Part shown: piece by piece, positions 1 to 8,982 of the stretch
Layout: every line of letters starts with the position of its first letter
Position numbering within the stretch: the first letter of the stretch is position 1
Source: Pandoraea aquatica
GTDB taxonomy: Bacteria > Pseudomonadota > Gammaproteobacteria > Burkholderiales > Burkholderiaceae
Direction of reading: 5' to 3'
NCBI RefSeq assembly: GCF_902459565.1
Contig: NZ_CABPSN010000001.1
Coordinates: forward strand, 434,001 to 498,000
Length of the DNA: 64,000 nucleotides
Made by a program: the position numbers and the translations under genes
Notes under the pieces: model-generated
Database searches by the model: none
What the model was told of the DNA's origin: nothing
What the model saw: the letters and a program-made list of their open reading frames with translations, nothing else

Positions 1-1152
1 CTCGCCTACAACGGCGTGGCGTCGAACATCACGCGCCGCAATGAAGCGTATGGCGTGCAGGCCGATAGCAGCTACAAGCTCACCGACCGTCACACGTTGC
101 GTTTCGGACTGTTCGTGCAGCAGGAGCATTTCAGCGTCGACAACACCTCGAACGTCTTCCCGGCCGACGATAACGGTCAGCAGACGAGCGGCACGCCGCT
201 GACCATCGTGGACAACGCCAACGACCGGGGCACCACGTATGGACTGTATCTGCAAGACGAATGGAAGGCGACCGATCGTCTGACGGTCAACTATGGCGCT
301 CGCTACGATCACGTGAATACCGTCACGAATGAGGGGCAGTTGTCACCGCGTCTGGGGCTGACATACGACCTGACGAGCCGCACGCGTCTGCATGCCGGCT
401 ATTCGCGCTACTTCACGCCGCCGGCCACCGAGAAGATCGATACGACGTCGGTCGCGAAATTCCTCAACACGACCAACGCCCTGCCCTCCGACGCGAACAC
501 CGCCGTGCGTGCCGAGCGCTCCGACTACTTCGATCTGGGTGTCTCGCATCAACTGACCTCGGCCATTACCGTCGGGCTCGACGCCTACTATCGTCGCGTG
601 AACCATCTGCAAGACGAAGGTCAGTTCGGCAATGCGCTCATCTATTCGACGTTCAACTACGAGAAAGGCCGCATTTACGGCGTGGAAGGCACCGTCAACT
701 ATCGTCAGGGCAACGTCGGTGCGTATCTCAACGTGGCGGTTTCGCGGGCAATGGGACAAGGCATCGAGACCGGACAATTCAACTTCGGTGCCGACGAACT
801 GGCCTACATCGCGAATCACTGGGTGCATCTGGATCACGACCAGCAGGTGACGGGGTCGGCCGGTGTGTCGTATCAATGGGGCAGAACGCTGTTGTCGGCC
901 GATGCGCTGTTCGGCTCGGGGCTGCGCAGCGGGTTCGTCAACAGCGAGCACCTGCCTGCGTACCTTCAGGTCAACCTCGGTGTCGGCGAGAAGTTCAACT
1001 TGCCAGGGGTCGGCCGCTTCGACGCGAAGCTGTCGGTGCTGAACGTCTTCGACCGCGTCTACGAATTGCGTGACGGCACCGGCATCGGTGTCGGTGCACC
1101 GCAGTTCGGGCCGCGCCGCACGTTCTATCTGGCGATGTCGAAGCCGTTCTGA
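1..1152 (+). CDS. TonB-dependent outer-membrane receptor, C-terminal part (5' end outside window)
   Basis: The reading frame is open from base 1, so the gene enters the window from the left and only about 383 C-terminal residues are present. The product reads as alternating amphipathic beta strands with loops, for example GARYDHV, TRLHAGYSRYF and GRIYGVEGTVNY, and ends in ...FYLAMSKPF. The terminal Phe is the usual signature of an outer-membrane barrel recognised by the BAM machinery. This fits the beta-barrel of a TonB-dependent receptor, which imports a scarce ligand such as a siderophore. The plug domain and TonB box are outside the window, so the substrate cannot be named. Confidence 0.85.
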   Translation, partial: LAYNGVASNITRRNEAYGVQADSSYKLTDRHTLRFGLFVQQEHFSVDNTSNVFPADDNGQQTSGTPLTIVDNANDRGTTYGLYLQDEWKATDRLTVNYGARYDHVNTVTNEGQLSPRLGLTYDLTSRTRLHAGYSRYFTPPATEKIDTTSVAKFLNTTNALPSDANTAVRAERSDYFDLGVSHQLTSAITVGLDAYYRRVNHLQDEGQFGNALIYSTFNYEKGRIYGVEGTVNYRQGNVGAYLNVAVSRAMGQGIETGQFNFGADELAYIANHWVHLDHDQQVTGSAGVSYQWGRTLLSADALFGSGLRSGFVNSEHLPAYLQVNLGVGEKFNLPGVGRFDAKLSVLNVFDRVYELRDGTGIGVGAPQFGPRRTFYLAMSKPF

Positions 1153-1203
1153 CAACGTCAGAACGACAGCACGCCGCCGTCACAACGCATGACGGCGGCG
1201 TGC
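1145..1203. terminator. Two nested hairpins between convergent genes
   Basis: A 9-bp inverted repeat (1145-1153 with 1157-1165) spans the receptor stop codon. It is followed by a perfect 14-bp GC-rich inverted repeat (1169-1182 with 1190-1203, 7-nt loop). There is no strong T-run on either side. The site lies between the convergent receptor and tautomerase genes and probably ends transcription from both sides. Confidence 0.6.
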
Positions 1204-1223
1204 CATCAGAAAACACGCGGACG

Positions 1224-1439
1224 TCAGACCTTGCTCTGGGCAGACTGACGCCGGAACTCGGTAGTCGTCTGGCCCGCGTAGCCCCAGTTATCGGCATCGA
1301 CTTCCTCGATCACGATGTGCGTGAGATGGGGCTCTTTGCCCAAGACACGTTGCAGCGTATCGGTGACTTCACGAATGACCTGTGCCTTCTGCTCGACGGT
1401 GTTGCCCTCGCGGGTAATGCGAATGCTGACGAACGGCAT
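1224..1439 (-). CDS. 4-oxalocrotonate tautomerase family protein
   Basis: This 71-residue protein starts MPFVSIRITREG. Removal of Met exposes Pro-1, the general base of the tautomerase superfamily. Length and fold pattern (beta strand, helix with EQKAQVIREVT, second strand HIVIEEV) match the short 4-OT/DmpI subfamily, which forms multimers and interconverts keto and enol acids. An AAGGAA Shine-Dalgarno lies just before the ATG. It is the second gene after the SDR on the same strand, so the two are probably co-transcribed. The substrate is unknown; small tautomerases next to oxidoreductases are common and are not always catabolic. Confidence 0.85.
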   Translation of the reverse strand: MPFVSIRITREGNTVEQKAQVIREVTDTLQRVLGKEPHLTHIVIEEVDADNWGYAGQTTTEFRRQSAQSKV

Positions 1440-1526
1440 GATTGATTCCTTTGGATGTTGGGTGAGTTGGACGAGCGGCCGATGGCGAGTGCCCGGTCGT
1501 CGCAGAAATTAACCAGCGATCAGCAA

Positions 1527-2261
1527 TCAGCGACCGGCGGCGTAACCGCCATCCACCGGCGCAATCGTGCCGGTCACGTAATCGCTCTCCACGAAATACC
1601 GTACCGCGCGCGCGACATCCTCGACCTCCGCGATACGGCCAAGGGGATGCATCTTGCCCAGCGCGTCGTGTGTTTCGGGCGCATGCATCGGCGTGTTCAC
1701 CACGCCCGGCGCTACCGCGTTGACGGTGACGCCGAACGGTGCCAGCTCCAGCGCCAGCGCCTTGGTCGCCTGATTCATCCCGCCCTTGAGCACCGCAGCC
1801 AGCAATGCGGGCACGCCCGAATGCGCCTGAAGGGCGATCGATGCCGTCACGTTCACGATCCGTCCGTTGCCGCGCTCGCTCATGTGCCGTGCGGCCGCTT
1901 GCGAGAAGTACAGCGTGCCCTTCAGGTTGGTGGCGATCTGCACCTCGATCTCCTCCGGCGTGAAGTCGACGAACGGCTTTGCCGCGAAGATGCCCGCATT
2001 GTTGATCAGCACGTCGACGTGACCGAACGTTTCGATGGCCTTCGCGAAGGCTGCGGTGGCGGAAGACAGATCGGCAACGTCGCCTGCGACCGGCAGGAAA
2101 CGTTCGCCAGCGTTCAGCAGGGCCGCCGTCTGTTCGAGACGGGCCGCGCTGCGCCCGGTGCCCACGACGTTGTATCCGTCGCGCAAGAATGCCTGTGCCA
2201 GTCCGAGGCCAATGCCGCTCGTGGCGCCCGTGATGATGACCGTATGTTCCGACTTGCTCAT
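1527..2261 (-). CDS. SDR-family oxidoreductase lacking the catalytic tyrosine
   Basis: A 244-residue Rossmann protein. I start at MSKSEHTVIITG because AGGA precedes that ATG; longer upstream starts add a non-homologous leader. TGATSGIG (residues 11-18) is the NAD(P) glycine motif, LINNAG (85-90) the structural motif, and Ser141 lies in the expected VTAS strand. The usual YxxxK is replaced by AAVLK (155-159): Lys159 is kept but Ala155 stands where Tyr should be, and no other Tyr is nearby. I recall related SDRs with a similar change, so this may be a true subfamily. It is divergent from a LysR gene and upstream of the tautomerase. Confidence 0.85.
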   Translation of the reverse strand: MSKSEHTVIITGATSGIGLGLAQAFLRDGYNVVGTGRSAARLEQTAALLNAGERFLPVAGDVADLSSATAAFAKAIETFGHVDVLINNAGIFAAKPFVDFTPEEIEVQIATNLKGTLYFSQAAARHMSERGNGRIVNVTASIALQAHSGVPALLAAVLKGGMNQATKALALELAPFGVTVNAVAPGVVNTPMHAPETHDALGKMHPLGRIAEVEDVARAVRYFVESDYVTGTIAPVDGGYAAGR

Positions 2262-2408
2262 GATGTGTGTCCTGGATGTCATTTCGCCTGCCGGGGCGTC
2301 GGCCAATCCGTCCGCCCCGCCGGTTGAACACACTCTATTCATGATTGAAGACGCGAAAAACGCATGCGATTACACTTGTCTTTTTACATCGTGTAATGAA
2401 TCGCGAAC

Positions 2409-3383
2409 ATGCAACGTCAATTCGACGATGTGCTGCTTGGCAGCATCGAGCTGTTTTGTCTGGCGGCGGAGGCTGGCAGCTTTACGGCGGCCGCCAATCA
2501 GGCGGGCGTGACGCCCGCTGCCGTCAGCCGGTCGGTCGCGCGGCTGGAGCAACGACTGGGCGTGCGCCTGTTCGTGCGCTCGACACGCAGCATTCGCCTG
2601 ACGGAAGGCGGCAGCGCGTATTTCGAGGAGTGTCGGACCGCGCTAAGCCTGCTGGCCGAAGCCGAACGACGGGTCTCGGGCACACAGTCGCAGCCGTCCG
2701 GCACGCTGCGCATCAGCGTGCCCACGACCTACGGACACTATCGGTTGCTGCCGGTGCTGCCTGAATTCCGCGCCCGTTTCCCGCTCATCAAGCTCGACAT
2801 TCAGGTCAGCAACCAGAACATCGACCTGCACGAAGAGCGCTTCGACTTCGCGGTTCGCTTCCGGGCACAACCCGAGTCGCTGATGGTGGCGCGGCATCTC
2901 GAAGACGCTGCACTGGTCGTCGTCGCGCATCCCGACTATCTCAAGCGCGCCGGCACGCCAGGGACGCCGGACGATCTTGCCGCCCACGAATGCATCGAAT
3001 TCGACTTACCGAGTACGGGACGCCCGATCCCGTGGCTATTTCGCGACGCAGGCAACGACATCGAGTACCACGCGCACGGCAACTTTCGGTGTGCAGACGA
3101 TGTGCTTGCCGGTGTGACGCTCGCCCGAGCCGGCGGCGGTATTTTCCAGACCTACCGCTTCATCGTCGAAGCGGATCTCGCGTCGGGTCAACTGGTCGAG
3201 GTCCTGGCCGATTACGCAGGACGTTCTCGCCCGGTGAGTCTGATGTACCCACACAGCAAGACGCTGCCATCCCGCGCGCGGGTTTTCGTCGATTATTTGA
3301 TGGAGACGCTTGCACATTCATCCGCGCCGCGTAAGAGTGACGTACGCGTCGCAGCCGTAGCCGAGCGTCCTCGCCCGGAATAG
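2409..3383 (+). CDS. LysR-family transcriptional regulator
   Basis: This 324-residue regulator has an N-terminal winged helix-turn-helix (FCLAAEAGSFTAAANQAGVTPAAVSRSVARLE, residues about 15-46) followed by the LysR substrate-binding domain starting near GTLRISVPTTYG. It belongs to the PecT/CrgA-like branch in which the effector domain begins with that strand. It is divergent from the SDR gene with a 147-bp gap, the usual arrangement for a LysR protein controlling its neighbour and itself. The C-terminal tail (after about residue 300) is polar and probably disordered. The effector is unknown. Confidence 0.9.
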   Translation: MQRQFDDVLLGSIELFCLAAEAGSFTAAANQAGVTPAAVSRSVARLEQRLGVRLFVRSTRSIRLTEGGSAYFEECRTALSLLAEAERRVSGTQSQPSGTLRISVPTTYGHYRLLPVLPEFRARFPLIKLDIQVSNQNIDLHEERFDFAVRFRAQPESLMVARHLEDAALVVVAHPDYLKRAGTPGTPDDLAAHECIEFDLPSTGRPIPWLFRDAGNDIEYHAHGNFRCADDVLAGVTLARAGGGIFQTYRFIVEADLASGQLVEVLADYAGRSRPVSLMYPHSKTLPSRARVFVDYLMETLAHSSAPRKSDVRVAAVAERPRPE

Positions 3384-3483
3384 ACTCGGCACATCACCGT
3401 CGTCAGGGCGTTTTCGCCTTGCTTGCCGACATGAGGATGTCGATGCCCGTGCCGCATACGCATCGCGAAATTCAGAGGTTTTT

Positions 3484-4749
3484 GTGAATCCCCCGTCCGA
3501 ATCCAGTCCCGCTGTCGCCAGTTACACCGAACGCAACCATCCTTACTGGCAACGAAATCTCGCTATCTGTGTCTTCGGCTCGTTCACGACGCTGGCCGGA
3601 CTCAGCATGTTGCTGCCGTTCCTGCCGCTGTACGTCAAGCAACTCGGCGTCGCGCCGGAGTCCGCGGTGATTCAGTGGTCCGGCGTGGCGTTCAGTGCGA
3701 CGTTTCTCGGCACCGCCGTGACCGCGCCGATCTGGGGGCATCTCGCCGACCGCTTCGGGCGTCGGCCGATGCTGATTCGGGCCGCCGTCGGCATGGTGAT
3801 CGTGACGTCGCTCATCGGCATTGCGCACAACGTTTATCAACTCGTCGCATTGCGTTTGTTGACGGGACTCATCGGCGGTTACGCGTCGGCGTCTACCGTG
3901 ATGATCGGCACACAAGCGCCACGTGATCGCGCCGGCTGGGCGCTTGGCGTGCTCTCGACCGGCGCACTTGCGGGGAACCTGACAGGTCCGCTGATCGGCG
4001 GTTTGTTGCCGCCTTTACTCGGCATTCGCGGCACGTTCTTCGCCTGTGCAGGCATGATCTCGATCACGGCGCTGCTCACCATCTTCGGCGTGCGCGAAGA
4101 CTTCGACCGCACCCGTGACAGCAAACGCAAAGCGGCACCGGGCACGACCGCGCCCATGCCTCGCGCGCGCGTGGGCATCATCGCCGCCATCCTGTTCACC
4201 GGCATGATGGTGCTGCTCGCCAACATGTCCATCGAGCCGATCATCACCGTCTACATCGGTCAGTTGGGCGTAGACGGTGCACATCTGACGCGTGTGGCCG
4301 GTGTGGTGATGGCCAGCTCGGCGCTGGGCAGCATGCTTACGGCCGCGAAGCTGGGCGCGCTCGCGGATCGCGTCGGCAGCTGGCGCGTGATTGTAGGGTG
4401 TCTGATCGCAACGGCGCTGGTGATGATTCCGCAGGCGTTCGTCACCGAATGGTGGCAGTTGGCTGCGCTGCGCGTGCTGATGGGGATGACGTTGGCCGGC
4501 CTGCTCCCCGCCATCGGGAAGCTCGCGCGTCACGCCGTGGACGAGCGCAGTACCGGCAAACTGCTTGGGTATCTGCAATCGGCGCAGTTCAGCGGGCAGG
4601 TCATCGGTCCGATCATCGGCGGTCAGATCGCCGTGATGTTCGGACTGCCGGCGGTGTTCTTCATGACGGCGATCCTGCTCGTGCTGTGCAGCGTGCTGGC
4701 CAACCGGGCGCGCACCGTCAGCGCCCGACTCGCGCATCAACCGGCCTGA
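3484..4749 (+). CDS. MFS transporter, multidrug/sugar efflux type
   Basis: A 421-residue membrane protein with about 12 predicted segments in two halves separated by a charged loop near residues 198-220 (EDFDRTRDSKRK). Loop 2-3 carries the MFS motif A as GHLADRFGRRPML. Motif A and the motif-C-like glycine-rich fifth helix (GALAGNLTGPLIGG) place it with drug:H+ antiporters. The start is GTG at 3484, preceded by AGAGG. It stands alone between two LysR genes and converges with the second, five bases apart. The substrate cannot be told from sequence. Confidence 0.85.
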   Translation: MNPPSESSPAVASYTERNHPYWQRNLAICVFGSFTTLAGLSMLLPFLPLYVKQLGVAPESAVIQWSGVAFSATFLGTAVTAPIWGHLADRFGRRPMLIRAAVGMVIVTSLIGIAHNVYQLVALRLLTGLIGGYASASTVMIGTQAPRDRAGWALGVLSTGALAGNLTGPLIGGLLPPLLGIRGTFFACAGMISITALLTIFGVREDFDRTRDSKRKAAPGTTAPMPRARVGIIAAILFTGMMVLLANMSIEPIITVYIGQLGVDGAHLTRVAGVVMASSALGSMLTAAKLGALADRVGSWRVIVGCLIATALVMIPQAFVTEWWQLAALRVLMGMTLAGLLPAIGKLARHAVDERSTGKLLGYLQSAQFSGQVIGPIIGGQIAVMFGLPAVFFMTAILLVLCSVLANRARTVSARLAHQPA

Positions 4750-4754
4750 GGGCT

Positions 4755-5774
4755 TCAGCGACCCGCGCGTTCTGGGCGTACCGGGCGTACCGGGCGTGCT
4801 GCGCGTAAAGCGCGTAAAGCGCGTAAAGGCCGGCGTGCGGATGCCGACGTCGCCAAAGCCTCCTCGAGAAACGCCATCAACGCTTGCAGACGCGCGGTGC
4901 GCCCGCGACGCGTCGGCACGAGCAGCGTGACGGGCGCGCTGTCGAAGTCCCAGTCTGCGAGCACGCGCACGAGACGCCCCGCGGCCACAGCGTCGCGCGT
5001 GTCCCACTCGGAACGCAGCACCAGCCCCAGCCCCTGCTCCGCCCACTCCCGTGCGACACTGCCATCGTTGGTCGTATAGGCGGGCACCACGCGCACACTG
5101 TCGCGCGCCGGGGCACGTCGCGACGTCGAAGGCACGCCTTTGGAAGCTGTCGCCGTCCGACGTCGGAACCGCCACAACGAAGCGTCCTCGTCGTTCTCCC
5201 GAATACAGATGCAGCGATGTTGCAGTAACGCGTGCGGCTCCGTCGGCGTACCGTGTTTTTGCAGATAAGCGGGACTCGCACACAGCCAGCGGTCGTTCGG
5301 CGCGAGCGGTCGCGCTATCCACGACGAATCGCGCACCGCGCCCACATGAATGACGGCATCGGAATCGTGTTTGTCCGGCCACGGCGTCTCGCGCAGCTCC
5401 AGTTGCAGCTTCAGATCCGGATGCAACAGCCCGAAGCGCGCGAGCACCGGGGCGACGTGATGCCGTCCGTAGCCGAACGGGGCCGAGATTCGCAGCGTGC
5501 CCGTGAGACGCTTGTCTTCCCGTCGGAATGATTCCGGCAGCGCGTCCAGTTGCGCGAGCAACGCCGAGCCTTCGCGGGCCAGACGCTCGCCTTCGGCCGT
5601 CAGGCTAAGCTGGCGCGAGGTGCGTGTCGCCAACGCCAGTCCCAGCGTCGCTTCGAGTTTGCGCAGACGAGCGGACAACGCGGGCGGTGTCACGTTGAGC
5701 ATGCGCGCCGCCGCACTCAGCGATGCCGACTGCGACAGCGCCTCGATCAGACGCAGGTCTTCGATCTGGATCAT
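4755..5774 (-). CDS. LysR-family regulator with repeat-encoded C-terminal tail
   Basis: This protein of 339 residues has an N-terminal HTH (MIQIEDLRLIEALSQSASL, AARMLNVTPPALSARLRKLE) and a substrate-binding domain beginning GTLRISAPFGYGR. Normal members end near residue 305-315. Here the frame continues into a 9-bp tandem repeat that encodes LRA and VRP triplets up to the stop. The tail is therefore probably a late acquisition and may be dispensable. The gene is divergent from the HAD/aldolase unit, which it likely regulates. Confidence 0.9.
   Translation of the reverse strand: MIQIEDLRLIEALSQSASLSAAARMLNVTPPALSARLRKLEATLGLALATRTSRQLSLTAEGERLAREGSALLAQLDALPESFRREDKRLTGTLRISAPFGYGRHHVAPVLARFGLLHPDLKLQLELRETPWPDKHDSDAVIHVGAVRDSSWIARPLAPNDRWLCASPAYLQKHGTPTEPHALLQHRCICIRENDEDASLWRFRRRTATASKGVPSTSRRAPARDSVRVVPAYTTNDGSVAREWAEQGLGLVLRSEWDTRDAVAAGRLVRVLADWDFDSAPVTLLVPTRRGRTARLQALMAFLEEALATSASARRPLRALRALRAARPVRPVRPERAGR
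4767..4829. repeat. Seven-copy 9-bp tandem repeat in the 3' end of a lysR gene
   Basis: Consecutive 9-mers read gcgttctgg, gcgtaccgg (twice), gcgtgctgc, gcgtaaagc (twice) and gcgtaaagg. All share gcgt and a variable second half. The unit is a multiple of three, so copy-number change adds or removes three residues without a frameshift. It lies at the 3' end of the minus-strand lysR gene, adjacent to the stop of the converging MFS gene. Confidence 0.9.
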
Positions 5775-5881
5775 TCACCTGAGCTTAATGTTTGATGTGC
5801 CGTAATTTAACCACGACACGCCCTATCCTTCCTACACTGCGTCCAGTCATCTCACGCAAAATCACAACGAAAGAGGCTGTC

Positions 5882-6547
5882 ATGTCCGATACATCCCCCG
5901 CCCGCGAAACCGGCTGGCCGCGCGCCGTACTCTTCGATCTTTTGACGGCGCTGCTCGACTCGTGGACCGTATGGAATCGCGCCGCCGGCAGCGAAACGGC
6001 GGGCCGGACGTGGCGCGCAGAGTATCTGCGGCGCACTTACGGTTGCGGCGCTTATGTCAGCTACGAACAACTGGTGCGCGAAGCGGCGGCGCACGTCGGC
6101 CTGCCACCATCGGCACCGCAAGCGCTTGAAGCCGAATGGCTGACGCTCCCCGCCTGGGACGGTGCACGCGAATTGCTCCAGGCACTTCGTCCGCACTGCA
6201 AACTGGCCGTCGTCACGAATTGTTCGAAGACGCTCGGACATCAGGCTGCCGGATTGCTCGGCATCGACTGGGATGTCGTGGTGACGTCGGAGGAAGCCGG
6301 GTTCTATAAGCCGGACCCGCGCCCGTATCGAATGGCGCTCGACAAACTCGGCGTCGACGCCCACGAGGCAGCCTTCGTCGCCGGTTCCGGCTACGACCTC
6401 TTCGGCACATCGGCAGTCGGGATGCGCACCTTCTGGCATAACCGCGTTGGCCTGTCGCGTCCCGACGGCGCGCCCGCCCCCGACAGCGAAGCGCCCACGC
6501 TTGCGCCTGCGCTCGACTGGCTTCGCCACTTCAACGCCACCGCCTGA
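5882..6547 (+). CDS. HAD-superfamily hydrolase, 2-haloacid-dehalogenase-like
   Basis: The start at MSDTSPARET is chosen for the GAAAGAGG ribosome site. The 221-residue product has HAD motif I as VLFDLLTALLD (nucleophile Asp, but no second Asp two residues on), motif II VVTNCSKT, motif III Lys in GFYKPDPRPY, and a motif IV region VAGSGYDLFG. Loss of the second motif-I Asp is typical of the dehalogenase-like branch rather than of phosphatases. The next gene begins 11 bases later, so both are co-transcribed, with the divergent LysR as likely regulator. True substrate unknown; a phosphatase role is less likely but not excluded. Confidence 0.8.
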   Translation: MSDTSPARETGWPRAVLFDLLTALLDSWTVWNRAAGSETAGRTWRAEYLRRTYGCGAYVSYEQLVREAAAHVGLPPSAPQALEAEWLTLPAWDGARELLQALRPHCKLAVVTNCSKTLGHQAAGLLGIDWDVVVTSEEAGFYKPDPRPYRMALDKLGVDAHEAAFVAGSGYDLFGTSAVGMRTFWHNRVGLSRPDGAPAPDSEAPTLAPALDWLRHFNATA

Positions 6548-6558
6548 GATTCACCGCC

Positions 6559-7716
6559 ATGACTACGATCCACAACGTCCCGCTCGCGTCGTTGCAGACG
6601 CTGGAAACGCCCGCCGCCGTTATCGACGTGCCGCGTATGCAGCACAACATCCGTCGCATGCAGTCGCGCATGGATGCCCTCGGCGTGCGGTTCCGCCCGC
6701 ACGTTAAAACCAGCAAATGTGTGGAGGTCGCGCAAGCACAGATCGACGCAGGCGCATCGGGCATCACGGTGTCCACGTTGAAGGAAGCTGCGCGCTTCTT
6801 CGACGACGGCGTGACCGACATCCTCTACGCCGTGGGCATGGTGGCGAGCAAGCTGCCCGCAGCGTTGGCGTTGCGTCGCCGGGGTTGCGATCTGAAGATC
6901 ATCACGGACAGCGTGGCGTCCGCGCAGGCCATCGTCGCCTTCGGGGCGGAGTACGGCGAGACGTTCGAGGTGTGGATCGAGATCGACACGGACGGACACC
7001 GCTCGGGCATCCGTCCAGACGAAGCGGTTTTACTCGACGTCGCGCGAGTGCTGCATGAAGGTGGCGCGACGCTTGGTGGCGTCATGACGCACGCAGGCTC
7101 CAGCTATGACTTCGACACGCTCGAAGCACTCGCCGCCATTGCCGAACAGGAGCGCGCGGGCTGCGTGCTGGCCGCGACGCGTCTGCGCGACGCCGGTCTG
7201 CCGTGCCCGATCGTGAGCATCGGCTCGACGCCCACGGCGCTCGCCGCCGAACATCTCGAAGGCGTGACGGAAGTCCGCGCCGGTGTGTATGTGTTTTTCG
7301 ATCTGGTGATGCATAACGTCGGCGTATGCACGACCGACGAGTTGGCGCTAAGCGTACTCACGACGGTGATCGGCCATCAGGCAGACAAAGGTTGGGCCAT
7401 CGTCGACGCGGGCTGGATGGCGATGAGCCGCGACCGTGGTACGCAAAAGCAGAAGCGCGACTTCGGCTACGGGCAGGTTTGCCGCATCGACGGAAGCCTC
7501 GTGGAGGGTTATGTGCTGAGCGGCGCGAATCAGGAACACGGTGTTCTGTCGCGTGAAGGCGTTGCCGATCCGGACATCGTGGCGCGCTTTCCCATCGGCA
7601 CCCTGCTGCGCATTCTGCCGAATCACGCATGCGCGACGGGCGCGCAGTTTCCCGAGTACCACGCCATCGATCCGGATCGCGACGTGGCAACGTGGCCGCG
7701 TCTGCATGGCTGGTAA
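6559..7716 (+). CDS. DSD1-family PLP enzyme (D-threonine/D-3-hydroxyaspartate aldolase-like)
   Basis: This 385-residue enzyme has an alanine-racemase-type N-terminal barrel. Its opening LETPAAVIDVPRMQHNI and the PLP-lysine motif RPHVKTSK (Lys near residue 57) are diagnostic of D-threonine aldolase and D-serine dehydratase relatives. Near the C-terminus NHACAT supplies the His and Cys that bind the divalent metal in this family. It probably cleaves or dehydrates a D-hydroxyamino acid. It forms a two-gene unit with the HAD hydrolase upstream. The exact amino acid cannot be read from the motifs. Confidence 0.85.
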   Translation: MTTIHNVPLASLQTLETPAAVIDVPRMQHNIRRMQSRMDALGVRFRPHVKTSKCVEVAQAQIDAGASGITVSTLKEAARFFDDGVTDILYAVGMVASKLPAALALRRRGCDLKIITDSVASAQAIVAFGAEYGETFEVWIEIDTDGHRSGIRPDEAVLLDVARVLHEGGATLGGVMTHAGSSYDFDTLEALAAIAEQERAGCVLAATRLRDAGLPCPIVSIGSTPTALAAEHLEGVTEVRAGVYVFFDLVMHNVGVCTTDELALSVLTTVIGHQADKGWAIVDAGWMAMSRDRGTQKQKRDFGYGQVCRIDGSLVEGYVLSGANQEHGVLSREGVADPDIVARFPIGTLLRILPNHACATGAQFPEYHAIDPDRDVATWPRLHGW

Positions 7717-7838
7717 GCCTCGCGTCACGCGCTAACGATGCTTATGCCGCCGCGCGGCATAACGTATCCCGATTTCCTTCGTTCACGGCGGGCCACGCGC
7801 CCGCTACGCTCGCGCTTTGCCTGTATTGGAGTGCACTC

Positions 7839-8927
7839 ATGAGCGTAGAAATTATCGGGATGATCACGGCCGCGCCGGGGTCCGAAGTCGATCAACCCAC
7901 GGGCGCGGCTGTCGACCCCACGTTCATCACGCGCATGGCGCAGGCGCATGAGACGGCCGGTTTCGACCGCGCGCTCATCGGCTATTTCTCGAACGGCCCG
8001 GAAGGCAGCCTCGTCAGTAGTCATGTCGCCGCCGCGACGCAACGGCTGGGCATTCTGCTCGCGTACCGTCCCGGCGTTATCGCTGCCCCGCTCGCCGCCC
8101 GTCAACTCGCAACACTCGACCAGTTCTCGCGCGGAAGGGTTGCACTCAATGTCGTCTCCGGCGGCAACGACGCCGACCTGCGCCGCGACGGCGACTTCCT
8201 CGATCACGACGCGCGCTACACCCGCACCGACGAATACCTCGACGCCCTCAAGCGCATCTGGACCGCCGACGCTCCGGTCGACTTCGACGGCGAGCACTAT
8301 CGCTTCGAGCAGGCGTCGCCCGCCGTGCAAACGTGGCAGAAACCGCACATCCCCATTTACTTCAGCGGCGCGTCCGACGCCGCCATCGACGTCGCCGCCC
8401 GTCACGCCGATACGTACATGCTGTGGGGCGAGCCGCTGGACGCCGTCGAGGCACTGGTCAATCGCGTACGCACCGCCGCGAAGCGCTACGGCCGCAAACC
8501 CCGCTTCTCGATCTCGTTCCGCCCCATCGTCGCCGACACCGAAGCGCAGGCATGGGCGCGCGCCGATGACGTGCTGCGTCAGGTCAAGGCAACGCGTGCA
8601 AGCCTCGGACTTCGCGCCGAAGCGCCGGAGAACGTTGGCTCACAGCGTTTGCTCGCCGCCGCTCAGCGTGGCGACGTCGTCGACGAACGGCTGTGGATGG
8701 GGGTCGCCAAAGCCACCGGCGCACGCTGGAACTCGACGGCGCTCGTCGGCACCGCAGAACAGGTCGCGCAGTCGCTGGGGCGCTATTACGCGCTTGGCGT
8801 CGACACCTTCCTGATTCGCGGCTTCGACCCGCTCGGCGACACGATCCGTTACGGCGAATCGCTGATTCCCGCTATCCGCCGTCATACCGCCGAACTCGAC
8901 CGGCAGCGCACGCCTCAGGCGGCGTGA
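7839..8927 (+). CDS. LLM-class flavin-dependent monooxygenase (SsuD-like)
   Basis: The start MSVEIIGMIT is supported by TTGGAG upstream. The 362-residue product is a luciferase-like TIM barrel: LATLDQFSRGRVALNVVSGGN is the characteristic flavin/substrate loop of alkanesulfonate monooxygenase relatives, and YFSGASDAA and RFSISFRPI are further family blocks. Such enzymes use reduced FMN and oxygen to desulfonate or oxidise small carbon compounds. A binding protein of sulfonate type follows after 55 bases, which supports a role in organosulfur scavenging (inference). No flavin reductase is present. Confidence 0.88.
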   Translation: MSVEIIGMITAAPGSEVDQPTGAAVDPTFITRMAQAHETAGFDRALIGYFSNGPEGSLVSSHVAAATQRLGILLAYRPGVIAAPLAARQLATLDQFSRGRVALNVVSGGNDADLRRDGDFLDHDARYTRTDEYLDALKRIWTADAPVDFDGEHYRFEQASPAVQTWQKPHIPIYFSGASDAAIDVAARHADTYMLWGEPLDAVEALVNRVRTAAKRYGRKPRFSISFRPIVADTEAQAWARADDVLRQVKATRASLGLRAEAPENVGSQRLLAAAQRGDVVDERLWMGVAKATGARWNSTALVGTAEQVAQSLGRYYALGVDTFLIRGFDPLGDTIRYGESLIPAIRRHTAELDRQRTPQAA

Positions 8928-8982
8928 GTTGCGCCAGGATTTTTCTGCTTCGTCTTCTTTTTTCTCGCTTTTCATAGGTGTC

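Noticed and set aside
4767-4829. Tandem repeat considered as part of a CRISPR array
   Set aside because: Units are contiguous 9-mers with no spacers, and they are coding.
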